Shown: positions 1 through 7,279 of the stretch, piece by piece
How positions within the stretch are numbered: position 1 is the stretch's first letter
Layout of the letters: the number at the start of each line of letters is the position of its first letter
Position numbers and translations under genes: made by a program
Notes under the pieces: generated by a model
Databases searched by the model: none
The model's input: the letters and a program-made list of their open reading frames with translations, nothing else
Told to the model about the DNA's origin: nothing
Origin: an uncultured Eubacteriales bacterium
GTDB taxonomy: Bacteria; Bacillota; Clostridia; Oscillospirales; CAG-272
Direction of reading: 5' to 3'
DNA length: 28,433 bases
Assembly: GCA_934500855.1 (NCBI GenBank)
Contig: CAKSUH010000001.1
Span: forward strand, 1-28,433

Positions 1-1
1 C

Positions 2-1366
2 CGCCTGACCACCGCGCAGGAGCGCGTTATCGGGGAAATCCGCCGCGACATGGCGGGCGACATTCCCATGCGGCGCATGGTCGTTGGCGACGTGGGATGC
101 GGAAAAACCGTCTGCGCGGCGGCGGCAATGCTGATCGCGGTGCAGAGCGGACGGCAGGCGGTTCTCATGGCGCCAACCGAAATTCTGGCGCGCCAGCACT
201 ACGCCGAACTTTCTGCGCTGTTTGCCGAATTGGGCATTTCCTGCGCGCTGTTGGTCGGCGCAACGGGCGCGAAAGAAAAGCGCGCCATAAAGGAAGGACT
301 TGCCTCGGGGACCCTGCAAACGGTCATCGGAACGCACGCACTCCTGACCGAAGATGTCCGTTTCCTCGCCCCGGGACTGATCGTAACCGACGAACAGCAC
401 CGTTTCGGCGCGGTTCAGCGCGCGATACTGGCGGAAAAGAACGCGCACGCGCACCTGCTGGTCATGAGCGCCACGCCGATTCCGCGTTCGCTCGCTCTGG
501 CGCTTTACGGCGACCTTGACCTTTCGCGCATTGACGAGATGCCCGCCGGGCGGCAACGGGTTGACACCTATGTGGTGGACGAAAGTTACCGCGCGCGGCT
601 GAACGGCTTCATTGCAAAGCAGATTGCGGACGGCGGACAGGTCTATGTGGTTTGCCCCGCAGTGGAAGAGCAGGAAGAGGAAGAGCCGGAGGAGGTGGAT
701 CTTGCCACTATCGTTTCCGGCGAAGAGAAAGAAGAGAAGCCTCCCCTGCGGGCGGCGGTGGAATATGCGGAAGTTCTGTCGAAGGAATTCCCCGATTTTA
801 CGGTCGCGTTCCTGCACGGCAGGCAGAAAAGCCGCGAAAAAGACGAGATCATGCGCCGCTTTGCGGCAGGCGAGATTCAGATTCTGGTCTCCACAACGGT
901 GATTGAGGTCGGCGTGAATGTTCCGAACGCGTGCCTGATGATCGTGGAAAACGCCGAGCGGTTCGGGCTTTCGCAGTTGCACCAGCTGCGCGGGCGCGTG
1001 GGCAGAGGAACGCGAAAATCCTACTGCATTCTGGTAACGGGGACGGCAAAAGACCGCCTCGGGGAAGCGTCACGGGCGCGGCTGGAAGTCATGCGGACGG
1101 TCTACGACGGTTACGCGATTGCCGAGGAGGACCTCTCACAGCGCGGTCCCGGAGACTTCCTGCGTCGCGGGAATGACGGCGGCTTGCGGCAGAGCGGCGA
1201 GCTCCGTTTCCGTCTTGCGGACGCGCGCGAGGACTCGGAAATCATGGTTGCCGCTTCGGATGACGCACGCGCGCTCATTTCCGCCGACCCCGAACTGCGT
1301 GCTCATCCCCTTCTCCGCCGCCGTGTAGAGTCCTTCTTCTCTGTCGGCGAGGCGTTTATCAGCTAA
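2..1366 (+). CDS. recG: ATP-dependent DNA helicase RecG, 5'-truncated by window edge
   Basis: RecG is a cytoplasmic superfamily-2 helicase that remodels stalled replication forks and recombination intermediates. The reading frame is open from base 2, so the gene enters from the left; 454 residues are present and the N-terminal wedge (OB-fold) domain, roughly a third of the usual length, is missing. Visible motifs in order: LTTAQ at the very start (helicase Q-type region), Walker A GDVGCGKT (residues 29-36 of the fragment), the RecG-type DEQHRFG box (130-136), SATPIPRSLAL (motif III), TTVIEVGVNVPNA (motif V) and QLHQLRGRVGRG (motif VI). The C-terminal GPGDFLRRGNDGG segment corresponds to the TRG region. 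An acidic stretch rich in Glu, about 30 residues long, lies between motifs III and V where family members are usually shorter. It ends in TAA, followed by two hairpins. Identity is very secure. Confidence 0.97.
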   Translation, partial: RLTTAQERVIGEIRRDMAGDIPMRRMVVGDVGCGKTVCAAAAMLIAVQSGRQAVLMAPTEILARQHYAELSALFAELGISCALLVGATGAKEKRAIKEGLASGTLQTVIGTHALLTEDVRFLAPGLIVTDEQHRFGAVQRAILAEKNAHAHLLVMSATPIPRSLALALYGDLDLSRIDEMPAGRQRVDTYVVDESYRARLNGFIAKQIADGGQVYVVCPAVEEQEEEEPEEVDLATIVSGEEKEEKPPLRAAVEYAEVLSKEFPDFTVAFLHGRQKSREKDEIMRRFAAGEIQILVSTTVIEVGVNVPNACLMIVENAERFGLSQLHQLRGRVGRGTRKSYCILVTGTAKDRLGEASRARLEVMRTVYDGYAIAEEDLSQRGPGDFLRRGNDGGLRQSGELRFRLADAREDSEIMVAASDDARALISADPELRAHPLLRRRVESFFSVGEAFIS

Positions 1367-1380
1367 GGGAGAGAAAAGCC

Positions 1381-1427
1381 TTGGAGGCGCAGGGGCACCT
1401 CTTGGAAGAGGCGCCCCTACCCTCCAA
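1381..1427. repeat. Long imperfect hairpin downstream of recG
   Basis: The arms TTGGAGG (1381-1387) and CCTCCAA (1421-1427) enclose a second pair, AGGGGCACCTCTT (1391-1403) and AAGAGGCGCCCCT (1406-1418), which are complementary except for one mismatch. No T-run follows on either strand, so it is not a classical terminator by itself. It may be one half of a repeated intergenic element together with the next hairpin. Confidence 0.6.
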
Positions 1428-1446
1428 ACCTCCCTGACCCTCCGAG

Positions 1447-1533
1447 AACTTCCCCCAAGAGCGCCCGCCCTTGCAAAGCGAAAATTTGGTTCGCTTTGCT
1501 TTTGGCGGGTGCTCTTGGGGGAAGTTTTTGTTT
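1447..1533 (+). terminator. Very long stem-loop with T-run, probable recG terminator
   Basis: The arm beginning AACTTCCCCCAAGAGC at 1447 pairs with GCTCTTGGGGGAAGTT ending at 1526. The pairing continues inward through GCCCGCC/GGCGGGT with one G-U wobble, and then an inner 10-bp stem GCAAAGCGAA/TTCGCTTTGC closes on a 7-base loop. TTTTTGTTT follows directly on the + strand, so it should act as a factor-independent terminator for recG. The stem is far longer than a normal terminator, which suggests it could also be a mobile or repeated palindromic element. Confidence 0.7.
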
Positions 1534-1591
1534 GGGGCGGGAGGTGTGCTTTGCAAAGTGCGGCTATCGCGCACGATTGGTGGGATTCGGC

Positions 1592-1620
1592 TTGACAAGA
1601 GGATGGCGGTATGGTATAAT
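1592..1620 (+). promoter_or_regulatory. Consensus sigma-A promoter for the SdpI-like gene
   Basis: TTGACA (1592-1597) and TATAAT (1615-1620) are both perfect consensus hexamers separated by exactly 17 bases, and the -10 is preceded by TG plus one base (extended -10). Transcription would start near 1627, leaving a leader of about 30 nt before the start codon at 1657. Confidence 0.9.
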
Positions 1621-1656
1621 GAGGGCAGAATATAGGGGAAACGGGGGTGCTTTCGG

Positions 1657-2019
1657 ATGGGATTTTGGGTTTATATGATGCTGATTGATTTGATTATTCC
1701 GATTACCATGATCGGATTCGGTTACCGGTTTCTGAAAAAGCCACCTGAAAAGCCAAACCGACTGTTCGGATACCGTTCCCGCAGGTCTATGAGAAACAGT
1801 CTGACATGGATCTATGCGCACCGCGTATTCGGGAAAACATGGTTTCTGAGCGGCTTGCTGTTGCTGCCGATTTCGGTTGTCCGAATGCTGTTTGAAATCG
1901 GAAAAACGACATCTGAAATCGGAACGGCAGGCGCTGTCATCTGTGCTGTCCAATTGGGATTGCTCTTTCTTGCCGTTCTCCCTACCGAGATTGCCTTGAA
2001 AAAGAAATTCGGAAAGTAA
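1657..2019 (+). CDS. SdpI-family small integral membrane protein
   Basis: This is a 120-residue protein with three predicted membrane segments (about residues 3-25, 60-79 and 87-110). The signature LFGYRSRRSMRNSLTWIYAH followed by FGKTWFLSG between segments 1 and 2 matches the SdpI C-terminal family (GYRT..SM.N...W..A). The name-giving member is Bacillus SdpI, which gives immunity to the SdpC toxin and senses it, but most homologues are uncharacterised, so an immunity role is only possible. No toxin gene is adjacent. A purine-rich stretch (GGGGG about 10 bases upstream) can serve as ribosome binding site. The gene has its own consensus promoter and terminator and is therefore monocistronic. 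It is visibly more AT-rich than recG and the opp genes, which may hint at a different origin. Confidence 0.8.
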   Translation: MGFWVYMMLIDLIIPITMIGFGYRFLKKPPEKPNRLFGYRSRRSMRNSLTWIYAHRVFGKTWFLSGLLLLPISVVRMLFEIGKTTSEIGTAGAVICAVQLGLLFLAVLPTEIALKKKFGK

Positions 2020-2054
2020 AAAGGAACGCCCCAAGGCGTTCCTTTTTGTTTTTT
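2018..2054 (+). terminator. Factor-independent terminator, probably bidirectional
   Basis: A perfect 13-bp stem (AAAAAGGAACGCC / GGCGTTCCTTTTT) with loop CCAA is followed by GTTTTTTC on the + strand. It begins at the stop codon of the SdpI-like gene. Because the left arm starts with five A, the - strand transcript also ends in a U-run, so it can also stop the convergent opp operon. Confidence 0.9.
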
Positions 2055-2107
2055 CTCCCCGCAACTTTCTCTGCCATATATTTCAGGTCAACGCGGGAAT
2101 TTCACTT

Positions 2108-2128
2108 GCCGCCCGCCGATCGGGCGGC
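2108..2128. other. GC-rich hairpin downstream of oppF
   Basis: GCCGCCCG and CGGGCGGC form a perfect 8-bp stem with a 5-base loop, 18 bases past the oppF stop codon. It lacks a U-run in the direction of oppF transcription and has only a T-rich (not pure) stretch on the + side. It may protect the 3' end of the operon mRNA or weakly pause polymerase before the bidirectional terminator. Confidence 0.5.
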
Positions 2129-2145
2129 GTTTCTCTTGTTTTCTT

Positions 2146-3222
2146 TCAGTTCGCTTCCGTTTTTTCCGACTTCACGGCAGAGGGTCCCGCCGCGGGGCTT
2201 TCCGATGTTTCGGTCGGCGCATCGTCGTAAAGATGGCAGGCAACGCAATGTCCGCCGCCCAGATCACGGAATTCGGGTGCCACTTCGCGGCAGATCTCCC
2301 GACATTCGCGGCAACGGGTATGGAACTTGCATCCCTTCGGCGGATTTGCGGGAGACGGAATGTCGCCCTGCAAAATCACGCGGTTCAGCTTCACATCGGG
2401 ATCCGGAATCGGGACCGCCGAGAAGAGCGCCTTGGTATACGGGTGCAACGGCTCGCGGAACAGGTCCTCTTTCCGACCGTATTCCACCATATTACCGAGG
2501 TACATTACGCCAACCTCGTCCGAAATGTGCTCCACAACCGACAGGTCATGCGAGATGAAAATATACGCCTGCCCGTTTTCGTCCTGCAGATCCTTGAGCA
2601 GGTTGATAACCTGCGCCTGAATCGAAACATCCAATGCCGAAACAGGCTCATCGCAGATGACCAGCTTCGGTTTCAGCGCCAGCGCTTTGACAATGCAGAT
2701 ACGCTGTCTCTGTCCGCCCGAAAACTCGTGCGGATAGCGTCCGATATGATGGGGACGCAGACCGCATTTCTGCATCAGGTCGCGGATGTAGTCGTCGTAT
2801 TCTTCGGGCGGAACGATCTTGTGCAGCTTCACCGCCTCGCCGACGATCTCCCCGACCGTCATACGCGGGGACAGCGACGAATACGGATCCTGAAAGATCA
2901 TCTGGAACTGCGGGCGCATCCGCCGCAGGGCTTCGCCCTTCAGGTTTTCGATGTGCTTGCCGTCAAAGATAATCTCTCCGCCGTCAGGCTCATACAGCCG
3001 CAGAATCGTTCTGCCGAGCGTGCTCTTGCCGCATCCCGATTCGCCCACGATACCGATGGTCTTGCCCTGCTTGAGGCGGAACGAAACACCGTCCACCGCT
3101 TTGAGGTAGACCGAATTTTCCTCGCGGAACGCTTTTTTGACCGGAAAATACTTTTTCAGGTCACGGACCTCCAGCAGGTATTCCGAAGGCTCCGTTGCGA
3201 TGCTTTTCTTGTTTTCTTCCAT
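2146..3222 (-). CDS. oppF: Oligopeptide ABC transporter ATP-binding protein OppF/DppF
   Basis: One of the two cytoplasmic ATPases that power the Opp/Dpp peptide importer. The protein has 358 residues. Walker A GESGCGKS is at 60-67, the Q-loop sits in QMIFQDPYSSLSPR (107-120), the signature FSGGQRQR at 167-174, Walker B LVICDEP at 187-193 and the H-loop in FISHDL. The C-terminal oligo_HPY region follows, with the cysteine-rich segment CKFHTRCRECREIC and HCVAC that in related proteins has been linked to an iron-sulfur site. A low-complexity tail of about 25 residues rich in Ser, Thr, Pro and Ala extends beyond it. The PYSSLSPRMTV form favours OppF/DppF over OppD. It is the last gene of the run and the only one without a Shine-Dalgarno sequence at normal distance. 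Peptide specificity cannot be read from the sequence; nickel or opine uptake by the same family is possible. Confidence 0.93.
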   Translation of the reverse strand: MEENKKSIATEPSEYLLEVRDLKKYFPVKKAFREENSVYLKAVDGVSFRLKQGKTIGIVGESGCGKSTLGRTILRLYEPDGGEIIFDGKHIENLKGEALRRMRPQFQMIFQDPYSSLSPRMTVGEIVGEAVKLHKIVPPEEYDDYIRDLMQKCGLRPHHIGRYPHEFSGGQRQRICIVKALALKPKLVICDEPVSALDVSIQAQVINLLKDLQDENGQAYIFISHDLSVVEHISDEVGVMYLGNMVEYGRKEDLFREPLHPYTKALFSAVPIPDPDVKLNRVILQGDIPSPANPPKGCKFHTRCRECREICREVAPEFRDLGGGHCVACHLYDDAPTETSESPAAGPSAVKSEKTEAN

Positions 3223-3224
3223 AG

Positions 3225-3255
3225 CGTTTCAAAGAAACGGCGGTTACCGCTCCTT
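3225..3255 (-). promoter_or_regulatory. Unusual oppF leader: displaced Shine-Dalgarno with two small hairpins
   Basis: The only AGGAG-like site, AAGGAG (3250-3255), ends 27 bases before the oppF ATG. Between them are GCGG-TAA-CCGC (3240-3250), which contains the oppD stop codon, and CGTTTC-TTT-GAAACG (3225-3239). Folding of these hairpins would bring the site close to the ATG. An in-frame TGA at 3229-3231 excludes an upstream start. This suggests translation of oppF depends on structure or on coupling to oppD. Confidence 0.45.
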
Positions 3256-4554
3256 CTTTTCCTCCTCCTGCCGGTATTCCATTGCGCGGTAGCAAGCCAC
3301 GAAATGGGTTGGCGAAACCTGAATCATCGGCGGGTATCCGCCGAGGCAGGCTTCGCAACGCCTGTCACAGCGATTGCGGAAATAGCAATGGTCGCGCATA
3401 TTGACGGGGTTCGGGACATTTCCGGGAATGCTGTAGAGGCGGTCGACCTTCTTCCCGACCGCCGGCTTGCTCTTTTGCAGACCGACCGTATACGGGTGCA
3501 GCGGATTCTTGAAGATTTCCTGCACGGTTCCCTTCTCCACAACGCGTCCGGAGTACATAACCACTACATAGTCCGCCATTTCGGCAATCACGCCGAGGTC
3601 GTGCGTAATCAGCAGGATACTGCCGCTGATCTTGCTCTTGACCTCGCGCAAAAGGTCGAGGATCTGCGCCTGAATGGTCACATCCAGCGCGGTCGTCGGC
3701 TCGTCTGCGATAATCAGGCGCGGGTTGCAGCAAAGCGCCATTGCAATCATCACGCGCTGACGCATACCGCCCGAAAGCTGGTGCGGGAAGTAGGTATACA
3801 CCCGCTCCGGCATGGCGATGCCGACCATTTTCAGCATCTCGATGCTTCGGTCCTTTGCCATCTCGGCGGTAGCCCCCGGAACATGGAGAAGCGTCATTTC
3901 ATCCAGCTGATTTCCGATGGTGAAAACCGGGTTCAGGCTTGTCATCGGCTCCTGGAAGATCATTGCGATCTCTCTGCCGCGGATAGACGCCATTTCGGAG
4001 GTCGGGAGCTTTGCGATGTCCACAACCTCTTCATGCTCCTCGTAAACAGGCTTCATGCGCGGCTTGCCGAAGCGTCCCTTGACGGGAACCATTACGGGCT
4101 TGCCGTCCGCGTCCGTAACCGGATTTCCGTCCGCGTCCTTTTCGGGAACCAGCAACGGCTCGGTTCCGACCTGCTTTCTTGCCATAGAGCGGAACCGGAT
4201 GCTTCCGCTCACAACCTGCCCCATCGGCTCCTGCACCAGTTGCATCAGCGACAGGCTGGTAACCGATTTTCCGCATCCGGATTCGCCGACCACGCCAACC
4301 GTTGAGCCTTGCGGAATGTCAAACGACACGCCGTTGACCGCCTTGACCACACCGTTATCGGTGTAGAAGAAGGTGTGCAGATCGTCGAACTCAACGATGT
4401 TTTCGGGGTTGCGCATTTCCGTGATGTAGTCGGACGGCTTATAGGACGCGCGCTTCTTTTTCAGCTCTTTAATCGTGCGGCGGTTCTCCTTCGCAATGTT
4501 GCGGGACTCCTTCGCGTCGATGTAAAGCCCTTTCGCTTCTGTCTTTTTCTTCAT
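3244..4554 (-). CDS. oppD: Oligopeptide ABC transporter ATP-binding protein OppD/DppD, enlarged
   Basis: Second ATPase of the peptide importer. Walker A GESGCGKS (90-97), Q-loop MIFQEPMTSLNP (198-209), signature LSGGMRQR (260-267), Walker B IIADEP (281-286) and H-loop LLITHDL (314-320) are intact, and the C-terminal cysteine region (C390, C396, C400, C403, C421) is present. At 436 residues it is about 100 longer than usual. The excess lies in a lysine/arginine-rich N-terminal extension (about 1-50) and in an insertion of about 60 residues between Walker A and the Q-loop (about 117-185), where a normal OppD has only a short loop before SIRGREIAMIFQEP. The insertion contains a tandem DADGNPVT/DADGKPVM repeat. 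The start has GGAG at good distance and lies 3 bases after the oppC stop, so translation is likely coupled. Confidence 0.92.
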   Translation of the reverse strand: MKKKTEAKGLYIDAKESRNIAKENRRTIKELKKKRASYKPSDYITEMRNPENIVEFDDLHTFFYTDNGVVKAVNGVSFDIPQGSTVGVVGESGCGKSVTSLSLMQLVQEPMGQVVSGSIRFRSMARKQVGTEPLLVPEKDADGNPVTDADGKPVMVPVKGRFGKPRMKPVYEEHEEVVDIAKLPTSEMASIRGREIAMIFQEPMTSLNPVFTIGNQLDEMTLLHVPGATAEMAKDRSIEMLKMVGIAMPERVYTYFPHQLSGGMRQRVMIAMALCCNPRLIIADEPTTALDVTIQAQILDLLREVKSKISGSILLITHDLGVIAEMADYVVVMYSGRVVEKGTVQEIFKNPLHPYTVGLQKSKPAVGKKVDRLYSIPGNVPNPVNMRDHCYFRNRCDRRCEACLGGYPPMIQVSPTHFVACYRAMEYRQEEEKKER

Positions 4555-4557
4555 GGC

Positions 4558-5685
4558 TTATCTCCTCGCTTTCGGGTCAACCGCGTCACGCAGTCCGTCA
4601 CCGACAAAGTTGAAGGCAAGCACGGCAAGCACGATGCAGATACCCGGGGATACCCACAGGTTCGGGTAGAGGCGCAGCGCCGTATTGTTTGCGGCGGCAT
4701 TGATCATGTTGCCCCATGTCGCATACTCTGCCGGCAGACCGATGCCGAGGTACCCGAGGGTTGCCTCGGTCAGAATGATGCCGCCGAGCCCCAGCGTCAT
4801 GGAAACGATCAGCTGCGGCAGGACATTCGGAACCAGATGACGGAAGATTTTGCGCGAGGTCGTCAGTCCGCTTGCTTCCGCACTGAGCATGAAATCCTGC
4901 TCACGGAGGGAGAGTATCTGTCCTCTCACAAGGCGTGCGATCCCCGCCCAGCCGAACAGCGTCAGCATCGCCATCATAATATACAGCTTTGCGGGACCCG
5001 AAATATTCTTCGCTTCCAGCGCAACGCCGACAATCATCATCATCGGCAGGGTCGGCACGCAGTTGAAAATATCCACCACGCGCATCACGACCTGATCAAC
5101 CCAGCCTCCGAAATATCCGGCAAGTCCGCCCAGAAGAACGCCGAACAGCGTTTCCAGAATGACCACGACAAAGCCGACCGTCAGCGACACTCTGCCGCCG
5201 TACATCAGTCTGGAGAACACATCAAACCCCTTGTCGTCCGTTCCGAGCAGATGCGTTGCGGAGGGCTTGAGGTAGTTGGTCGGATAGGAATAAACGACAA
5301 TGTAAACGGAATCCTCACCGTGGGAAGGCGCCGTTACCTCCGTCCTGTATTCCTCCTTCACCGCATGGCTTTCATCCGACTCCTTCTCTCCCCACACGAA
5401 CGGCAAAAAGCCGAACACAGGTCCGAGGAAGGAAAATACGAACAGTGCCAGCAGGATAATCAGTCCCGTCATCGAAAGCTTCGAGCGGAAAAAGCGCTTG
5501 AGCACCATGCCGGTCGGGCTGATGGTGCGTCCGGAGATTTCCTCCTCCTCGCGGGCTTCTTCCTCGAATTCCGCCTCCAGACGGGCGTCCTTTTCCTCCT
5601 CCAGAATCTTGGCTTCGGAAAGGTCAAAGACCTCGTCTGCGGGAAGTCCGTCGTTCGGATTCTTCATCTCGTTTTCGTTTTTCAT
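4558..5685 (-). CDS. oppC: Oligopeptide ABC transporter permease OppC/DppC
   Basis: One of the two membrane subunits forming the peptide channel; 375 residues against about 300 for usual OppC. The first 55 residues form a very acidic cytosolic tail (repeated Glu). Membrane segment 1 is at about 72-95, followed by an extracytoplasmic loop of about 50 residues and the family hallmark HLLGTDDKGFDVFSRLMYGG (145-164). Further membrane segments lie at about 168-192, 208-224, 233-252, 289-310 and 346-364. The EAA coupling loop that docks on the ATPases reads EASGLTTSRKIFRHLVPN (270-287). A perfect TAAGGAGG ribosome binding site overlaps the oppB stop codon, 7 bases before the ATG, which indicates coupled translation. 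The loop is longer than usual, in keeping with the larger loop in OppB. Confidence 0.93.
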   Translation of the reverse strand: MKNENEMKNPNDGLPADEVFDLSEAKILEEEKDARLEAEFEEEAREEEEISGRTISPTGMVLKRFFRSKLSMTGLIILLALFVFSFLGPVFGFLPFVWGEKESDESHAVKEEYRTEVTAPSHGEDSVYIVVYSYPTNYLKPSATHLLGTDDKGFDVFSRLMYGGRVSLTVGFVVVILETLFGVLLGGLAGYFGGWVDQVVMRVVDIFNCVPTLPMMMIVGVALEAKNISGPAKLYIMMAMLTLFGWAGIARLVRGQILSLREQDFMLSAEASGLTTSRKIFRHLVPNVLPQLIVSMTLGLGGIILTEATLGYLGIGLPAEYATWGNMINAAANNTALRLYPNLWVSPGICIVLAVLAFNFVGDGLRDAVDPKARR

Positions 5686-5697
5686 CGGCGAACCTCC

Positions 5698-7251
5698 TTA
5701 TCTTCCGAGTTTGACACGCGGGTCAACAATCGCGTACATCAGGTCGCTGAGCAGCGTTCCGATGACCGTCAGAACCGCGATAAACACATTGTAGCCCATG
5801 ATAAAAGGCACATCCGCAACGATCAGCGCGTCGTATGCCAGCTTTCCGATACCGGGAATACTGAACACCGTTTCGGTAATCATGGCGCCTCCGAAAAGGC
5901 TGGGCAGAATCCCCGCCATCAGCGTAACCAGCGGGATCATGGTATTGCGGAAGGCGTGCTTGTTGATGACCTTTCTCTCCGGCAGACCCTTTGCGCGGGC
6001 TGTGCGGACATAGTCGGCATTCAGCGCCTCCAGCGTGTTGGTGCGGGTATACCGCATCAGCGAACCGATGGAAAGCACCACGAGCACGAACATCGGCAGA
6101 ACCATATGCCACAGGTTGTCGCCCAGACGCTGAATCCAGCTTGCGTCCATCGGCAGAGAGGACGAGGCGATTCCTCCGACCTCAAACCAACCGAGCCGGA
6201 CCGCAAACAGGCGGATAACCAGCGCCGCAAGGAAGAAGGTCGGCAGGCTGATGCCGATCATGGAAGTGACCGTCACGCCGTAGTCAATCACACCGTACTG
6301 ATGCGTTGCCGCCTTAATACCGAGCGGGATCGCAATGGCAAACTGCAAAATCGTTGCAACAAACGCAATGGCAAAGGAAATGCCCATGTTCTGGAAAATC
6401 ACATCCTTCACCGGCTTTTTGTACTTGAAGGACATTCCGAAATCGCCCTGCAGCATATTGAACAGCCAGCCGAAATAGCCCTTGAGGATGGCGCCGACCT
6501 GATCCCAGAAGCCCGCAACGCGGTAAACAGTGGTCGAAGCAACCGATGCGCCGTCCTTTGAAGTCAGCACGATCTGGCGGATGCCGTTTCCGTCTGTCTC
6601 GCCCAGCGTCCATGTGCCGGATTCCTTTTCGGTAAAGACCTCGTCAAGCGCGATATAGGAGTTGTCCTTCCCTTCCTCATCGCTCTCGGTTCCGTCCACC
6701 TTCGCGCCCTTTTCGGTCACGGTGCCGATCCGATAAACATACCGATAGGCACCGGTTTCGGCATCGGTCTGACGGGACAGCTCAATCCGATTGGAGCCGT
6801 GATCGTATTTTCCGATGTACCATTCAAGATAGAACGCCTCCAGCGACGCGTCGTTTTCCGCCTTCTGCCGTTCGAACTCCGCGCGCTCCGCATCCGTAAG
6901 ATCGGTGCGGGAAAGCTGTGCCGCCACGCGCGCGTCCTCCTTCAGAAGAAGCTCGAGGTCCACATCGCGCTTTTCGCTCTTCGCGTTTTTCGTGAAGGTC
7001 GTTCCGCTGAACTGACTGCCCTCACCCGCCTTGACGGAAAGATACGCATCCGGCATCGACAAGCCGTACAGGTCCTTGATCCGGTCGACATCCTCCTGCC
7101 GCATCGTACCCTGCGACACGGCGGAAGAATACTGCTGATCCACATAGTCCGTCGGCATCATCCGCGCCAACGCGTAAATGATGATCGATACACCGAACAG
7201 GATCAGAACCGACAGCAACAGTCGCTTGACGATATATTTCACCATATCCAT
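5698..7251 (-). CDS. oppB: Oligopeptide ABC transporter permease OppB/DppB with large extracytoplasmic insertion
   Basis: Membrane subunit paired with OppC. The chosen start (MDMVKYIVKRLL) gives the normal OppB N-terminus; the open frame runs on to 7341 but that part crosses a hairpin and reads as low-complexity. AGGAG lies 13 bases upstream, a somewhat long spacing. The product is 517 residues against about 310 for the family. Membrane segment 1 (about 8-30) is followed by the conserved start of the first loop ending LYGLSMP (61-67). Instead of running directly to the WL..LQGDFG motif, about 190 residues of charged, non-membrane sequence intervene until GYFGWLFNMLQGDFGMSF (258-275). The remaining permease is regular: segments from about 290, the EAA loop VRTARAKGLPERKVINKHAF (415-434) and the C-terminal GTLLSDLMYAIVDPRV. 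See findings for the insertion. Confidence 0.92.
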   Translation of the reverse strand: MDMVKYIVKRLLLSVLILFGVSIIIYALARMMPTDYVDQQYSSAVSQGTMRQEDVDRIKDLYGLSMPDAYLSVKAGEGSQFSGTTFTKNAKSEKRDVDLELLLKEDARVAAQLSRTDLTDAERAEFERQKAENDASLEAFYLEWYIGKYDHGSNRIELSRQTDAETGAYRYVYRIGTVTEKGAKVDGTESDEEGKDNSYIALDEVFTEKESGTWTLGETDGNGIRQIVLTSKDGASVASTTVYRVAGFWDQVGAILKGYFGWLFNMLQGDFGMSFKYKKPVKDVIFQNMGISFAIAFVATILQFAIAIPLGIKAATHQYGVIDYGVTVTSMIGISLPTFFLAALVIRLFAVRLGWFEVGGIASSSLPMDASWIQRLGDNLWHMVLPMFVLVVLSIGSLMRYTRTNTLEALNADYVRTARAKGLPERKVINKHAFRNTMIPLVTLMAGILPSLFGGAMITETVFSIPGIGKLAYDALIVADVPFIMGYNVFIAVLTVIGTLLSDLMYAIVDPRVKLGR

Positions 7252-7279
7252 AAGTCTGTTTTGTCTCCTATTCCGGAAC

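Noticed and set aside
1359..1598. Open frames in both directions across the recG downstream hairpins
   Set aside because: They read through large inverted repeats, which gives mirrored low-complexity peptides; no start signals were seen.
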